Source: Rhododendron vialii
Taxonomy: Eukaryota; Streptophyta; Magnoliopsida; Ericales; Ericaceae
Direction: 5' to 3'
Assembly (NCBI RefSeq): GCF_030253575.1
Contig: NC_080557.1
Span: 41,988,501-42,052,500, forward strand
DNA length: 64,000 nucleotides
Positions 45,555-56,700 of this stretch are shown piece by piece (position 1 is the stretch's first letter; each line of letters starts with the position of its first letter). Both the position numbers and the translations under genes were made by a program. Below the pieces are notes generated by a model. It saw only the letters and a list, made by a program, of their open reading frames with translations. It was not told the DNA's origin and ran no database searches.

Positions 45555-46977
45555 ATGAATCCAAACCTGCCGACCGATGGACCACATTTCGACAATATCA
45601 TTCCTGAAGAAGAAATTTTCAATACCCTTAATTATTTTGGTATTGTTGGTGGTGAGTATTTTGATATCTTCTTCTTCTTCTTCACAGAATTCTTCTTCCT
45701 CTTCCTCTTCTTCTTCTTTGAGTTTTGGTTTTGCTTCATTCATTCATTCATTCTTCTTCTTCTTTGAGTTTTAGTTTTGCTTCATTCATTCATTCATTCT
45801 TCTTATTCTATTTTGAGTTTTGGTTTTGCTTCATTCATTGACTGCACAGAATATATATATGTGTTAACAATTAATAATAGATGATGATCAATTCAAAGTC
45901 ATAAGGGTCAGGCAATTAGTATCCTGACATTTTGTGTCCCAACGTGGAAGGTCGGACCTATCATGTGAAGTTCACTCCTCAAGATGTTGAAAAGCTGATT
46001 GAAGGAGTTGAGACGCATAAGAGACAGAATCGGTATGTTTGCGGTTCATGTGTGTGTGTATATATACACAGAGAGAGAGAGAGAGAGTTGCATAATATAA
46101 TTATGTACATCATATTCTTATATACGTAGAGTTTTGTGGCACGTTTGATTTGTTTCCATCGGTATCCCGAGCTCTGCAGTATTAATTGGAAATCTATCAA
46201 GCTTGATTATTTCAACGACACACCTCGAACGGAAAACCAGTTAAAGGTAATTAGTTTAACCTTTTTAGTTATTGAATTATGAAAAATGTTAAGTGCAAAG
46301 AAAATAAACAAAGAAAAGACTCTTAAAGTGTACATGAATTACTTTCAGCAGCAGAAGTATTACTTTCAGTGTGGCGGGGCCATTAATTTTATTTTAAGGT
46401 AATCTGTTGAAGCCAGACTAAATTCTGCAAGATATTTTATAGATAAGAACTGGAGTACTATACATTTGGCATTAAAAAGAACAAGATTTTTGTTTTTTTT
46501 TTTCAAACTAAATTGAACTGGATTTTTTTTTATGCTCCAATAACTAGTATGAGTACGCGTTTTTTTATTGTACAACATATAGACTTATTCACGGAATAGC
46601 GGTAAACAGGCTATTTACGGAACCACGCGATCTCAGCCATCCGTTTTGAATTTGGACGGTCTGAATTTAAATGAAACTTTTCCGGGGAAAAGTTTAACTC
46701 TTTCCCGAAAAAGTTTCATATATATGCGGTTCATTCAAAATACGGTCGCGATTGGCTCCGTAAACAACTATTCACGGCTTTTTTTCTCATTGTAAAATTA
46801 TTGTCATTTTGGAGACTTGGAACTAATTAGGCTCACAGGAGGTGTTTTGGCCATGATTGGGTGGTGCAGGACAAGTGGAGGCATATGGTGAAATCTGCGG
46901 ATACTGAAGCAAATTCTATACTGAAGGGGCTATATATGACGGCCAAAAATATTGACGCTGATCTTCGAAAAAACTAG
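45555..46977 (+). CDS. Small single-Myb (TRF/TRP-like) protein, 4 exons
   Basis: The last three exons are well supported: 45920-46032, 46180-46246 and 46870-46977, GT-AG and in frame. They encode FTPQDVEKLIEGVETHKRQNR, then INWKSIKLDYF...RTENQLK, then DKWRHMVKSADTEAN, ending IDADLRKN. This aligns along the Myb domain of the TRP1-like gene: VKLRAF against IKLDYF, and LKDKWKTLVHTA against LKDKWRHMVKSA. Splice sites fall at the same two places, after the R following the first helix and before DKW. A first exon from the ATG at 45555 (MNPNLPTDGPHFDNIIPEE) is likely, but its donor phase does not fit well (only ATT|GTTGGT near 45644 joins in frame), so the 5' end is uncertain. About 125 aa in all. 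It is probably a DNA-binding nuclear protein; telomere binding is not shown. Confidence 0.62.
45655..45845. repeat. TTC / CATT minisatellite in the Myb gene intron
   Basis: Three units of TTTGAGTTTTGGTTTTGCTTCATTCATTC-type sequence separated by TTCTTC runs. Confidence 0.85.
46585..46778. repeat. Small inverted-repeat element in the last Myb-gene intron
   Basis: TTATTCACGGAATAGCGGTAAAC and, at the other end, GTAAACAACTATTCACGG-type complement, with GCGATCTCAGCCATCCG against its partner. A MITE of about 195 bp; no clear target duplication. Confidence 0.5.
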
Positions 46978-47638
46978 AAAAAGAAAAACAACTTCTCCCT
47001 GTAGAAGTTGCGGAAAATAATAAGTCACGGTCGTTTGAAACAAAAAGAAAAGAAGAAGAAAGAGAATAAATTATATATATACACCGGCGGTATAAATATG
47101 TGTTTCTTCCAAATTAATTACGTTGTGTTACATCGTCAAAACAGTGATCTTAATTAATAGAACATGGCGACGTGATGCAATAAAATTAAATTTGGAGAAA
47201 ACAAATATTTATACCAGGAGCGTAAATAATTTAATCTCAAAAAATAAATCTACCGGTACTCTTCTCTTTTCACTGTTATTGAGTGTTTTTGGGTAAAAAT
47301 AATGCCACATATGCATCTGTAATTGCATTGTGCCTTGTCCATGATCGTAGTGTGTGTAGACTCTACATGTATTGTGAGTGAGCTTGTACGTGTAAGTGTT
47401 TGTAGCAAAATTGGGGAAAAAAAAAAAAGGCATGCCAGTTAGCTTGTTGTAATCCTACTCAATTAAATAATAATTACAAGGAGCATCAAAAGTCAAATTC
47501 ACTGGTTAATTCTTTGGTTCCACCAGGAGCATCCCACAACTCATTTGTCTAACATTGCTCCTACTCTCATTCTTGACCGGGTCGTCCAATTGCCAACTCC
47601 TTGTTTAATAACAAAACAAAAACAAGTATGTGCCCATT
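46978..47638. other. 3' flank of the Myb gene, otherwise featureless
   Basis: AT-rich DNA that includes the probable 3' untranslated region. Ends at the target site of the next LINE tail. Confidence 0.4.
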
Positions 47639-47830
47639 GTTGGATGGTATTCGTTCATTAAAATTGTAATTGTTTTGGCGTAAATCATTCAAACTCTTAC
47701 TGGATGATTTGCGTCTCCCCTTCCCTTGATTAAGTTTGAGCATGTGTGCTCCTCAGCCTTCCCTCTCGATGTATCCTTTTGATTGTTACGGAGTATAAAA
47801 TTTTGCTTTTGCCGAGGAAAAAAAAAAAAA
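47639..47830 (+). mobile_element. 5'-truncated LINE tail with 15-bp target duplication
   Basis: AAGTATGTGCCCATT at 47624-47638 and 47831-47845 brackets about 190 bp ending in poly-A. The inserted tail starts GTTGGATGGTATTCGTTCATT and contains GTGCTCCTCAGCCTTCC and TTTTGCTTTTGCCGAGG before the A-run. Confidence 0.88.
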
Positions 47831-47845
47831 AAGTATGTGCCCATT

Positions 47846-48417
47846 TGCAGCTTTTTTGGTGGAACAAGCATTCTTATTCAATAAAAAATAAGAACTTAAG
47901 GCAGTTCTGGAACACAGCCAGAGGCTGATGACGAAATTATATCCAACAAATGTTCTCCTGCACTGCTAATTTCACATTGACGTACTACTAGCTAGCAGAC
48001 ATATCTTAAAATGTACGCGCACACACATTGTCACATTCCAAATGGAAGATCACAACCACAATGCCGCCTCAACCAGCCTAAACTTACAAAATTGTATCCA
48101 ACATGATAAGTGCCAAAATATACATATTTTGGCCCTCCAAACTATATTTGTTAGTCATTTATTTTGGTTAATTGATTTTTATTTTGTTCTTTTGTTGTTT
48201 ATAGGTTGTTCGAGCCCGTTGTCCAAGACTTTGGATAAAAAGAAGATTTTAAAGACGTTTGGGATTAAAATGCGAAATGATCCAAAATTGAGTAGCTCAT
48301 TTACTATTTCTTGAAGTTCAAGGGCCTTTGTGTGATTAAAGCCCTCTACCCTATATAAATAATTCACCTACTGACTACAGTAGGTTACGAAGAAAAAATG
48401 GAAAAAAGACTTTCTTG
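47846..48417. other. Intergenic DNA, no gene seen
   Basis: No supported frame or repeat end. Confidence 0.4.
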
Positions 48418-48447
48418 AAAAAAGCTGCCGACTTCGGCAGCTTTTTT
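48418..48447. other. Terminator-like perfect hairpin
   Basis: AAAAAAGCTGCCGA, 2-nt gap, TCGGCAGCTTTTTT: 14-bp perfect arms with an A-run before and T-run after. It looks like a bacterial rho-independent terminator, but the surrounding DNA is plant nuclear. Function unknown. Confidence 0.6.
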
Positions 48448-48584
48448 GTAAGGAATAGGATCAGCGTCAGCAGCAAAAGGCGGTGGAAAAAAACAAGAAA
48501 AAGGCTACGGACGGGTAACAGAAATAAAGAACGGAGGCGGAGATCAAAAGGGTCGAAGCTGTCGTTGTTTAGGTTTGATTATTA

Positions 48585-48799
48585 CTCCCTCCGTCCCAAA
48601 ATGATTGTCCGGTCCGCAAAACGGAGTGATAAAAATAATGCAATTTTTTCAAGAAAAAATTCAAACTTTTTTCACAAATTAAAAATACTCATTGATATCT
48701 AGTAAGTTGTTAAAAAACTTTTGATTTTTTCTTGCAAAAATTGTATTATTTTTAACACCCCGTTTTGCGGACCGGACAAACATTTTGGGACGGAGGGAG
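48585..48799. mobile_element. Stowaway (Tc1/mariner) MITE
   Basis: Terminal repeats CTCCCTCCGTCCCAAAATG and the exact complement are flanked by TA on both sides (48583-48584, 48800-48801). 215 bp. The inner arms also match (GTCCGGTCCGCAAAACG). CTCCCTCCGT is the Stowaway signature. Confidence 0.95.
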
Positions 48800-48984
48800 T
48801 ATTGTTTTTCTTTCAGCTTTCTTCTCTTCATGTTATTTGAAGTTTGTTCAATTGTTCGCATTCCGATAACTCGTATTAGTTTTCGGTTTTTATCAAAGTT
48901 GTTCGTTGGTTCTTGTTTAACATAGATCTTGTGTTTATTTTATATTCCAAGCAATAGAAGCATGTTTCAATTTAGGGTTTCTTT

Positions 48985-49530
48985 TGTTTATTGCTTAATG
49001 ATGAGTGAGTAGTCGTATGGGTAGGGTCGCGGGGTGATTAGCACACCGTGACCAGTTCGGGCACTGCTCCTATTTTCAAATAATGAAAAAGATAATTTTA
49101 GATTGGTAAAATACTTCCCGTAGACGAATCCGGGCATTGTCGGAGTCCATGTGAACGGGAGAATGGGGGTCCAAAACTCATTCTCCGCTGCGCATGGATA
49201 AACGGCGACCATTAGGATTCGCATCTTTCGGGGTATCTTTTCCTCACTAAAATCGAACGTTTTAAGAATACTGAATGGAGCAGGTTAATCCGGACTGGTT
49301 GCGAGTGCTATGAATTCTACGACCGTACATTCCTTTTAATTTTCTGAAAAGTACAATCAATTTATAGGTTTTAGTTAATCTCTCAATCAAAACGACAAAG
49401 GGTGGCTACCTAAGAGCCCATTTAAATTATAACAATCCGAATTTTTAGTCAGCACACATCACCGTCTCTGTGGATTCGACTCCGGACTTACCGGATATTG
49501 TGCTACGTCGGTTTCCGCCCTACGCTTGGG
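48985..49530. other. Possible LTR-retrotransposon relic
   Basis: The stretch CGTCTCTGTGGATTCGACTC followed by CGGACTTACCGGATATTGTG (49462-49502) resembles a word common in plant Ty3/gypsy LTR regions, and the preceding 400 bp is GC-richer than its flanks. No paired LTR, primer site or polyprotein is seen. Confidence 0.25.
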
Positions 49531-50166
49531 GCAACCCATTAATTTAGGACTAAGAAATCTGTCAAGCACAACACTAAACTATACATGGAGCACCAAAATC
49601 AGCCTCCGTAAAAATAAATTATACTTAAAAACTCACCACTGTAGCCATCAAATTAACCTGCATTGTCTTCCTCACAACTTTTTTCCAATGAAATTGTGTG
49701 TTCACTTTTTCCTATGAAATACTATAATTGTGTGTTTTGTCGGAGTAAGAATCATCCACGTGGCCACGAAGACTGGTATAAAAGCCCCCAAAATTCTCAT
49801 TAATTAATTTATTTAGGAAATTACTGTTATTAATTTCCAACTAACGAGGACCAATTATACATAAAGCCACACGAATCCACTTGCACTTGATACTTGAATC
49901 TAATAACCCATCAAATGTACTAAGTTAGGGTGTATTCCATTAACTCAAATAACTAATTTATAAATAAGTACTTATTTTTTAAAATTTAAAAGTGATGTAT
50001 TGTGAGAAAATGATTAATTTGTCTCGTAAAATGAAAAAATAAGTACTTAAAAAATAATAATTTTAGCGGAACAGGGCCCTCGGCCAACACGGTTTTGACC
50101 AAGCATTGTTTAGGCGTCTAACTCTTTCACAATTAATTCATGTGCAACTCAAAATCGCACGTAAAT
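49531..50166. other. Intergenic DNA with a possible MITE
   Basis: 49926-50090 has GGGTGTATTCC at one side and GGAACAGGGCCC at the other, with AATAAGTACTTATTTTTTAA palindromic words within; a weak Tourist-like candidate. No gene. Confidence 0.35.
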
Positions 50167-50181
50167 GTGTTGTGATGGAGA

Positions 50182-50572
50182 AGTACTGTGGGAAACAACT
50201 TTTCATGCGACAATTTGGTCTTTATGGTTGGTCCGGAATGATCTTGTGTTTAACAATGCTACATGGCGAGTAGAGGATCTTGGGAAGTTAATCAAAACTA
50301 GAGTAGCAACGTGGATTAAGGTGAAGTTTGATATTAAGGTGCACTCGGTGGAGGATTTTAAGGATTATCTTGACGGTATGAAGAAGATGAAAGTCTAAGT
50401 TCGTTGGAGAGGAGTGGGGCGGTCCAACTCTCTGTTGGATGGTCCTCTTCTTCCATTTTTCTTGTTCTCCTTTGCTCTTAAGTGTTTGTGCTTAGTGAGC
50501 CTCTTCTCAATATATCCCTTTCGAGCTAATAAAATTTCTTTGTTTTGCTGAGCAAAAAAAAAAAAAAAAAAA
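50182..50572 (+). mobile_element. 5'-truncated LINE with end of ORF2 and 15-bp target duplication
   Basis: GTGTTGTGATGGAGA at 50167-50181 and 50573-50587 flanks an insertion ending in an 18-nt poly-A. Its open frame includes WETTFHATIWSLWLVRNDLV then FNNATW, the C-terminal zf-RVT-type region typical of plant L1-like reverse transcriptases, and stops at 50398. The non-coding tail (GTTGGATGGTCC, AATAAAATTTC) is related to those at 47639 and 52010. Confidence 0.9.
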
Positions 50573-50587
50573 GTGTTGTGATGGAGA

Positions 50588-51995
50588 CTACATGTGACTG
50601 TAGTGCCTCAAAACCACTAAATAATTATCCGTTCAGTAAAGCCAACGTTGGCTTTTTAACATGCTTGCCATATCCAAAAAAGTCAGATAGATCGTGCTTC
50701 CTTTTGCTTTATTTTGATAACTTGTCCGTTTTTTGAAAATTGTATCATTCTTCGAATAAGATCATCAAGTACTCTCGTATCTAATCCATGATTTTTTTAT
50801 TGCACCAATTTAAAGATCTCGATTAATTCTTTAAATTGGTATAAAAGAAATTCAAAATGAAAAACGAACAAAAATCTTTTAATATTCGATCCGGAAAATA
50901 ACATGATTTTTGACGATGAACCTACAATATTATATAAGACAGATTAGAACACATGGAGTTTCGTATTGCATAGATTAAAAGAGACCAAACAAGCTTTTAT
51001 GACAAAATAATACAATAGTCAGTACATATAATAAAGAGTAGTGGTATGTATACTGTTCATTGTTTTCCTGATTAGGTTCCTCTGGTTCCTTTTCCTTTGG
51101 AAATTATCTTCACCCAAAGGACATAAACAATTTTTCATCTTCTTCGATGATCCAAAAACATTAAAAAAAATAAAGTTTCATTCTTCTTCAGTTCATCCGG
51201 TTCTCATGACCACAGAAGAATAGGGACAAGAAGAAAAGATTTCAACAAATTAAACACTACTCAAATTCGAGTAGTTTAATTTGATTTTCAGCTCTTGTTT
51301 CTTGAAATAGGGTATTGTAGCAGGCCGAGCGAAACAGCTCGTGCCATTTCCGAACGTGGTCCAGTGGTCCAGACAACCCTAAGTCATTTTTACCCTCGAC
51401 GTTCGGCACGCCAATAGCCTTCATGGCCGAGGGTCCTATTAATTAGGGTTCCGACGACGAACTAGAATTCCGGTCAAGAGACACGAGAAGCCATTACAAT
51501 CTAGTGCTGATCAAAGTACTATTTGAATTTGTCCACCTACATTTTTAGCTCTAGAACTCTCTCGTTGAAGAGCCTTAAAAGGAGAATAAAACCAAAGGTT
51601 TTTAACACAAGAAAAAAACAATCCATTATACCGCCATATAAGGTATCCGTGCAAGTTCACTTGAGATTCGTTGCGCGTAGCTTTTTCGATTCCTTTTTTA
51701 TCTACGGGAAAGAGTGTTGTTGGTCCGACTACATTGTCAGTTGTTTTATTATTTTTAATACTGTACTATATTTGTACTCGGACATGGGCCATGAGGCACG
51801 TGCAGGTCGCACCACTTGATTGTCCCGCTATCGAGAGAACTACTATTACTTTAAAAATTTTAAAAGTGGAAAACCTTTTCATGAATTTCAAACTGCAAAT
51901 TACACGATGCATATATATCCAGCATAAAAATATATACAGCTTTTACCATGTTATTTCAGGGTTTCACCATCCATCCTAACAATATTAGAGAAAAA
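50588..51995. other. Intergenic DNA, no gene seen
   Basis: AT-rich. A GC-richer patch at 51315-51500 has no recognisable coding content. Confidence 0.4.
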
Positions 51996-52009
51996 GAAGT
52001 TCCAATAAT

Positions 52010-52206
52010 GATTGTTAGATGATATTCGATTGTTAAAATTGTAATCTTTGAGGTGTACTCATCCAATCTCCTGCAGGATGAGATCTGCTTTTGTCTTCTT
52101 TTGTTGTGTTGAGCTATTTTGCTCCTCAGCTTTTCTTCTTGATGTACCCTTTCGAGTTCTAATAAAATTTCCTTTTGCCGAGCAAAAAAAAAAAAAAAAA
52201 AAAAAT
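52010..52206 (+). mobile_element. 5'-truncated LINE tail with 14-bp target duplication
   Basis: GAAGTTCCAATAAT at 51996-52009 and 52207-52220 brackets about 190 bp with the same layout as the insertion at 47639 (GATGATATTCGATTGTTAAAATTGTAAT at its start, TTTTGCCGAGC before poly-A). Confidence 0.88.
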
Positions 52207-52489
52207 GAAGTTCCAATAATCAGAACGACAAAATGTTAGCCAAAGCAAAATAATTTTTGAAGTTCACATTCAAAAATAATTCAACAATTTCAAGCTGAAA
52301 TTAAAGTACTAGTATTTCTTAGCAACTAAAACAATGTTTCTGCTTTTGCACAGCAATTTCATCTATTCGATCTGCATACGAAAAAATGAAAGAACATACA
52401 TAGGATAAGAGAATATGAAAGAGCATATGCAAAAAAGTGCTTATAGAATATGTGTCTATGTATAAATTAATATTGTGTGTGTGTATATG

Positions 52490-52745
52490 CCTCCTTTGAT
52501 TTTGAATTACTAAGCTTTACAGAATCCTCCCAAGGCATGCTGCATAATGATGGCTATAATTCCGGGCACTGTGGATACACATCTCATCATTTCTCAAGGT
52601 AAAAGCGTAATTCAACATGCAAAAAAATAAAATAGAAACTAAAAGAAGAGTAAAATAATTAAACTACTTTTCTTTGTTTGGTTTTAATTGGGAAAAACTG
52701 AAGGGAATTGAAGAAAGAAAAATCAACGGACTTATTACTATGGAA
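52490..52745 (+). pseudogene. Isolated exon plus intron copied from the small-Myb gene at 61.5 kb
   Basis: About 255 bp are collinear with 61975-62236, including intron sequence on both sides. The exon between the acceptor TTTACAG and donor AAGGTAAA reads SSQGMLHNDGYNSGHCGYTS against SSQGMLHNEGYNSGYTS in the other copy (a 9-bp in-frame difference). Neither the preceding nor the Myb exon is present nearby, so this is a gene fragment. Confidence 0.75.
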
Positions 52746-52974
52746 AGTACTACAAGGCTACAAAGCACAACCGAAGAACATGCAAAGAGCCAAGCGATAT
52801 ATGAGGCAAGGAGGTCAAACATGAAAATAAAGGAGAGATTAGGACGAATCTATATTATAAAGTTGGGGGCTTGTTTTGTTTTTCTTTATTTGTGCTGAAA
52901 ATATTGAAATTGTTTCTTTTGGATTATGGATAAATAAATAGTTCTGTTGTTTTGTGGACGTGAGGTGTGTACAG

Positions 52975-53480
52975 TTTGACATTTTAGCTTTCTATAATCT
53001 TATATAACATTCTATATTCTCATTTTTAGATACACTGCTGTTTTATAGACATCAGTTGTGTACGGTGTGACATATTACATTTATATAACGTTATATAAAT
53101 TCCTATATTCTCCTTTTCTGGTCCACTGTATATAACGTTATTAAACTTATATAACGTTATATAACATTATATAACATTATATATTATTTTTTTCTTAAGT
53201 TACATATTAAATACTCAAATATATGACCATATATGTTTGTTATGTTGTACAGTTTTTTGATATATAACCACGTTTGTCAGTAATTTATTTTTTTTGAAAA
53301 ATTAAGGATGCAAACCTAAAATGATTTTTGTTGTTTTGGTTTAACGTTATATATTGGAATTCATTAACAATAACCATTTGTCCAGTTAAGAATATATAAC
53401 GTTATAATGTTTTATACAGTGGAAACAGCACAGCACAACCAAAAGAAATCATATAACATTGTAATATAACATCCTGTCGT
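52975..53480. repeat. TATATAACGTTATATAAC-rich tract
   Basis: Repeated ATAACGTTATATAAC and ATATAACATTATAT words over about 500 bp, downstream of the Ulp1-like gene (on its strand). Confidence 0.6.
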
Positions 53481-53754
53481 GTATTTGAGTCCATAAGTAA
53501 ATATGACCATGTAGGTAGATCGAATATATTGTGATGAACTATACATTTTAATTCTCAAATGTAACAGCCTGCCAACATTCCCAATTACGTTAACATATTA
53601 ATTCCATCATTTACAAAATGTACCATCTAAAACAGACCATCACTAACAGTTAATAGGCGAAGTCAAATCCGATCAAAATGTTAAGACCCCTTAACCAAAG
53701 AAAATCCTAAACCCAAAAATAATGTATCGGAAACACCAAAAAATGCACAGACGC

Positions 53755-56700
53755 TCATTGCGACGCCTTCCCCATCCTTCTTGCTTCCCATTTCTTTATC
53801 GTCCAGCTTCTACCTTCATCGTTCAAAAATCGAGATACTAAACCGACTCTATACTTGTCAATTTCAGTCTTTGTCAATGTTTTTGGGATTGGCTCAAGGT
53901 GCGCCAATACTTCCATGAGAATGCACACAATAACACCACAATCAACCCTGCATAGTTATGTGGCAAATAAACAAGATAAGTTGATTTGGAATTCTTTGCA
54001 AACTGTTGTATGGAGTTTCGAAGCTTACGATGTACTTTCTTGTTGTGGAGCATGTTGAGGTGAGAAGATTGGAGCATCAAAATTCTGTTCTTCAAAGAGT
54101 ATTTCCGTACCTGCACTTTGGTTCTTCAGCTCAGCATGCATCTCCTTCATGTAATTCTCCACATATTTTTTCTACATTTACAATGCACAATATTAGTGAT
54201 GGTGATATTTTTGGTGAATGGATTTTCGAGTATTTGCATGTATGGAAATATTAAGCGTACCACAAAGGTGGCGTCCTTCAGGAGTGGATCTCTGCCGTCT
54301 CTCTTTCTCAACGAATTGTAGTGCATCCAATTTTTTTTCCTAACATCAAAGAAAAGAATTGTCCAATGGTACGGTGTAATTTTCAGTGATTTGTCTCCGT
54401 TGCCATTCATAGGGAATACCAAGTAACGATAGTATTTAGTCCCATTTTGCCGGACGTTTTCAAACACACGATGAAGCTTATTGTCGAGTAGAACTGCTCT
54501 CATATCGCTTTTCGGGGTGTTCAGCATAGTCTGTTGAATTGGTAAATCTTGTAAGTACAGTAGACAGATGGTCATATATAACCTTAAATATGCAGGCATT
54601 TACAAGAGTAAAATAGATGTTTTTTACCCAGATGGTGCATGGGAAATATGCAACGTTACTGTGGTTGTATTTATCATTATCCAGCTGGATCGTTAGCATA
54701 CGAGTTAGACCGTCGATCATCTGCATTATTTTCCATATTTAGGTAAGAATAGAATCGACCAATATGTACACAAATTGTTTATATGTTTTTGCTGCATGAT
54801 ATAAGATAGGATTGCCATACCCAGTTTGAGACGTCCCCTCCTTGTAATAGTTTCAGTATGTCTTCTAGAGGTACAATTTCTCTCGTCACATCATTGGTCC
54901 AGACAGTGCAACTGTTATCACATATGTTTGACATTATATCATTGCATTAATGGTTATAAATAAGAAAATGTGGGAAATATGTACTCTTCTATTTTTTCAT
55001 CTATGAACAAATAGCAGTTAGCAGTTAATGTAATGAAATGCAGTATAGCCAAAAAGGATGAGGCATAGTAAAAGGCCAAGGAAATGAACCATGAACCTTA
55101 AAACAACACATCAAAAGTCATAAGCCAGACGGAAGTTTTCCCCTTTCACTTTCACAGAATCACAAGGTATCAAAAAATCTTCACTAGTGTAACATGTAAT
55201 TGCCCTACCAAGTCGCAAAACAGTACAATGTACCCTTTGACAGCAGATCCTAACATGCAATAGGTTATATGAGGATATATGATTGTAGTATATTTACTTA
55301 CGTGAGATCTGCGTCAGAACAGTCAACGATTTGTTGCAATAGCTTCACATCGGTATTCGATAGCAAGTGAATCAACGGTGCTGCACTAGGATTCCACTTT
55401 TGTTTCAATTTATTCTTTGCCCCCTTTTCCAAATCACTGTAGACATAATCGTCTAACTGCTTCTCCACTCTGGTGAACTTTTTTTTCACTCCTCTAGTTA
55501 GCGACGATGATTTCACTTTTACTTTCGTTTTTCCCCTCTTCCCTTTCGGTGTGTCGCATTCTAGTATACTCATGTATGCTTCAACAGTCGTACTGTCCAC
55601 TTCTGCATCTGGCACCATTATGTACTCTGTCCCACCCTCATCCTGGACAAATTCAATCCCCCCTTCTTCTTCTTCTTCTTCTTCTTCTTCCACATTTTCT
55701 ATTTCTTGTTCTTTAGACTTGGTTTCCTTCTCGCCCACATCTTCAACTGGCTGTTTTTTTTAAAAAAACACCACACTTATAATTGTTAACTTATTACCTA
55801 AATAGGATTATTAAATAGCATGCATATATATCCTAATATATTTGACTTACCTTGTACGTTTGTGTTACAGCATGTGTCACAAAATCATCAATTATATCTC
55901 CGGCCACTTCAAGTTTTTCTTCAACAATGTCTTTCTCTATGAGCATGCCGCCTATCTCCGTATGTAAAGTAACATTTTCGTGCTCTAGGTGGTCTTTATC
56001 AAATTGTGCGGAGATGCCTTCGAATCCTAAACCAGGTGTTGTGGTTTGTGTATGCTTTGTAATCCTCCTCCTAAGTTCAACTATTGTGTCAGGTTTCTCC
56101 TTGTTTTCCCTCCGAAGTTCAGAAATTATATGGTCCTTTTCTGCATTATTTTCGGTCAAAGTTCTGATTATACCTAGTAGGTCTACCACTTCATCCTGCT
56201 CACTTTCCGTTTCCTCATCACTCGTATCCTCCACGACCTCATCGCCCGACTTGTCAACTGCCGTCTTCAACTTAGCAGCCTTGACATCAAGGACTAGGGA
56301 AAACCTATACAATTCTTCCTCCGCGTCGCTTGGCTCCAATTCTGAAGATAATACCTTTAAAAATAGACAATAAACAATGATGTTTATAAATCACATCTAG
56401 CACCAAAACTGTTTATAAATACGTTCATAAAAAAACATATAACTCTATACAATGCTTACCAACTGCGGATCAAGAGAGTCCAAGTTGTTTGTACGCAGTG
56501 CATTTGTTAGGTCACCAATCCTCCACTTGATGAACCTTGGTATGATTTGTGGATCTCCCTGATTAATTAAAGACACGTGCTCACAAAGCCAATACTGTTT
56601 TTGAAAGAAGGCACAAATTAGTTTTAAACATACCAAAAAATTGGAAAAACTATAAACATTATAAATGGGGAAGTCATTGTTACCATAAGTCCCATTACGC

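Noticed and set aside
46132-46179. Earlier splice acceptor for exon 3 of the 45.5-kb Myb gene
   Set aside because: It would add 16 residues before NWKSIK and break alignment with the TRP1-like Myb domain; the CTCTGCAG acceptor at 46179 restores it.
48418-48447. Rho-independent terminator
   Set aside because: Shape fits, but the sequence is eukaryotic nuclear and no gene ends there.
48985-49530. Full LTR retrotransposon
   Set aside because: No second LTR, primer-binding site or polyprotein was found; only a short LTR-like word.
55473-56373. Plus-strand frames across the Ulp1-like gene
   Set aside because: Antisense shadows of Glu/Lys-rich coding exons, giving Ser/Phe-rich translations.
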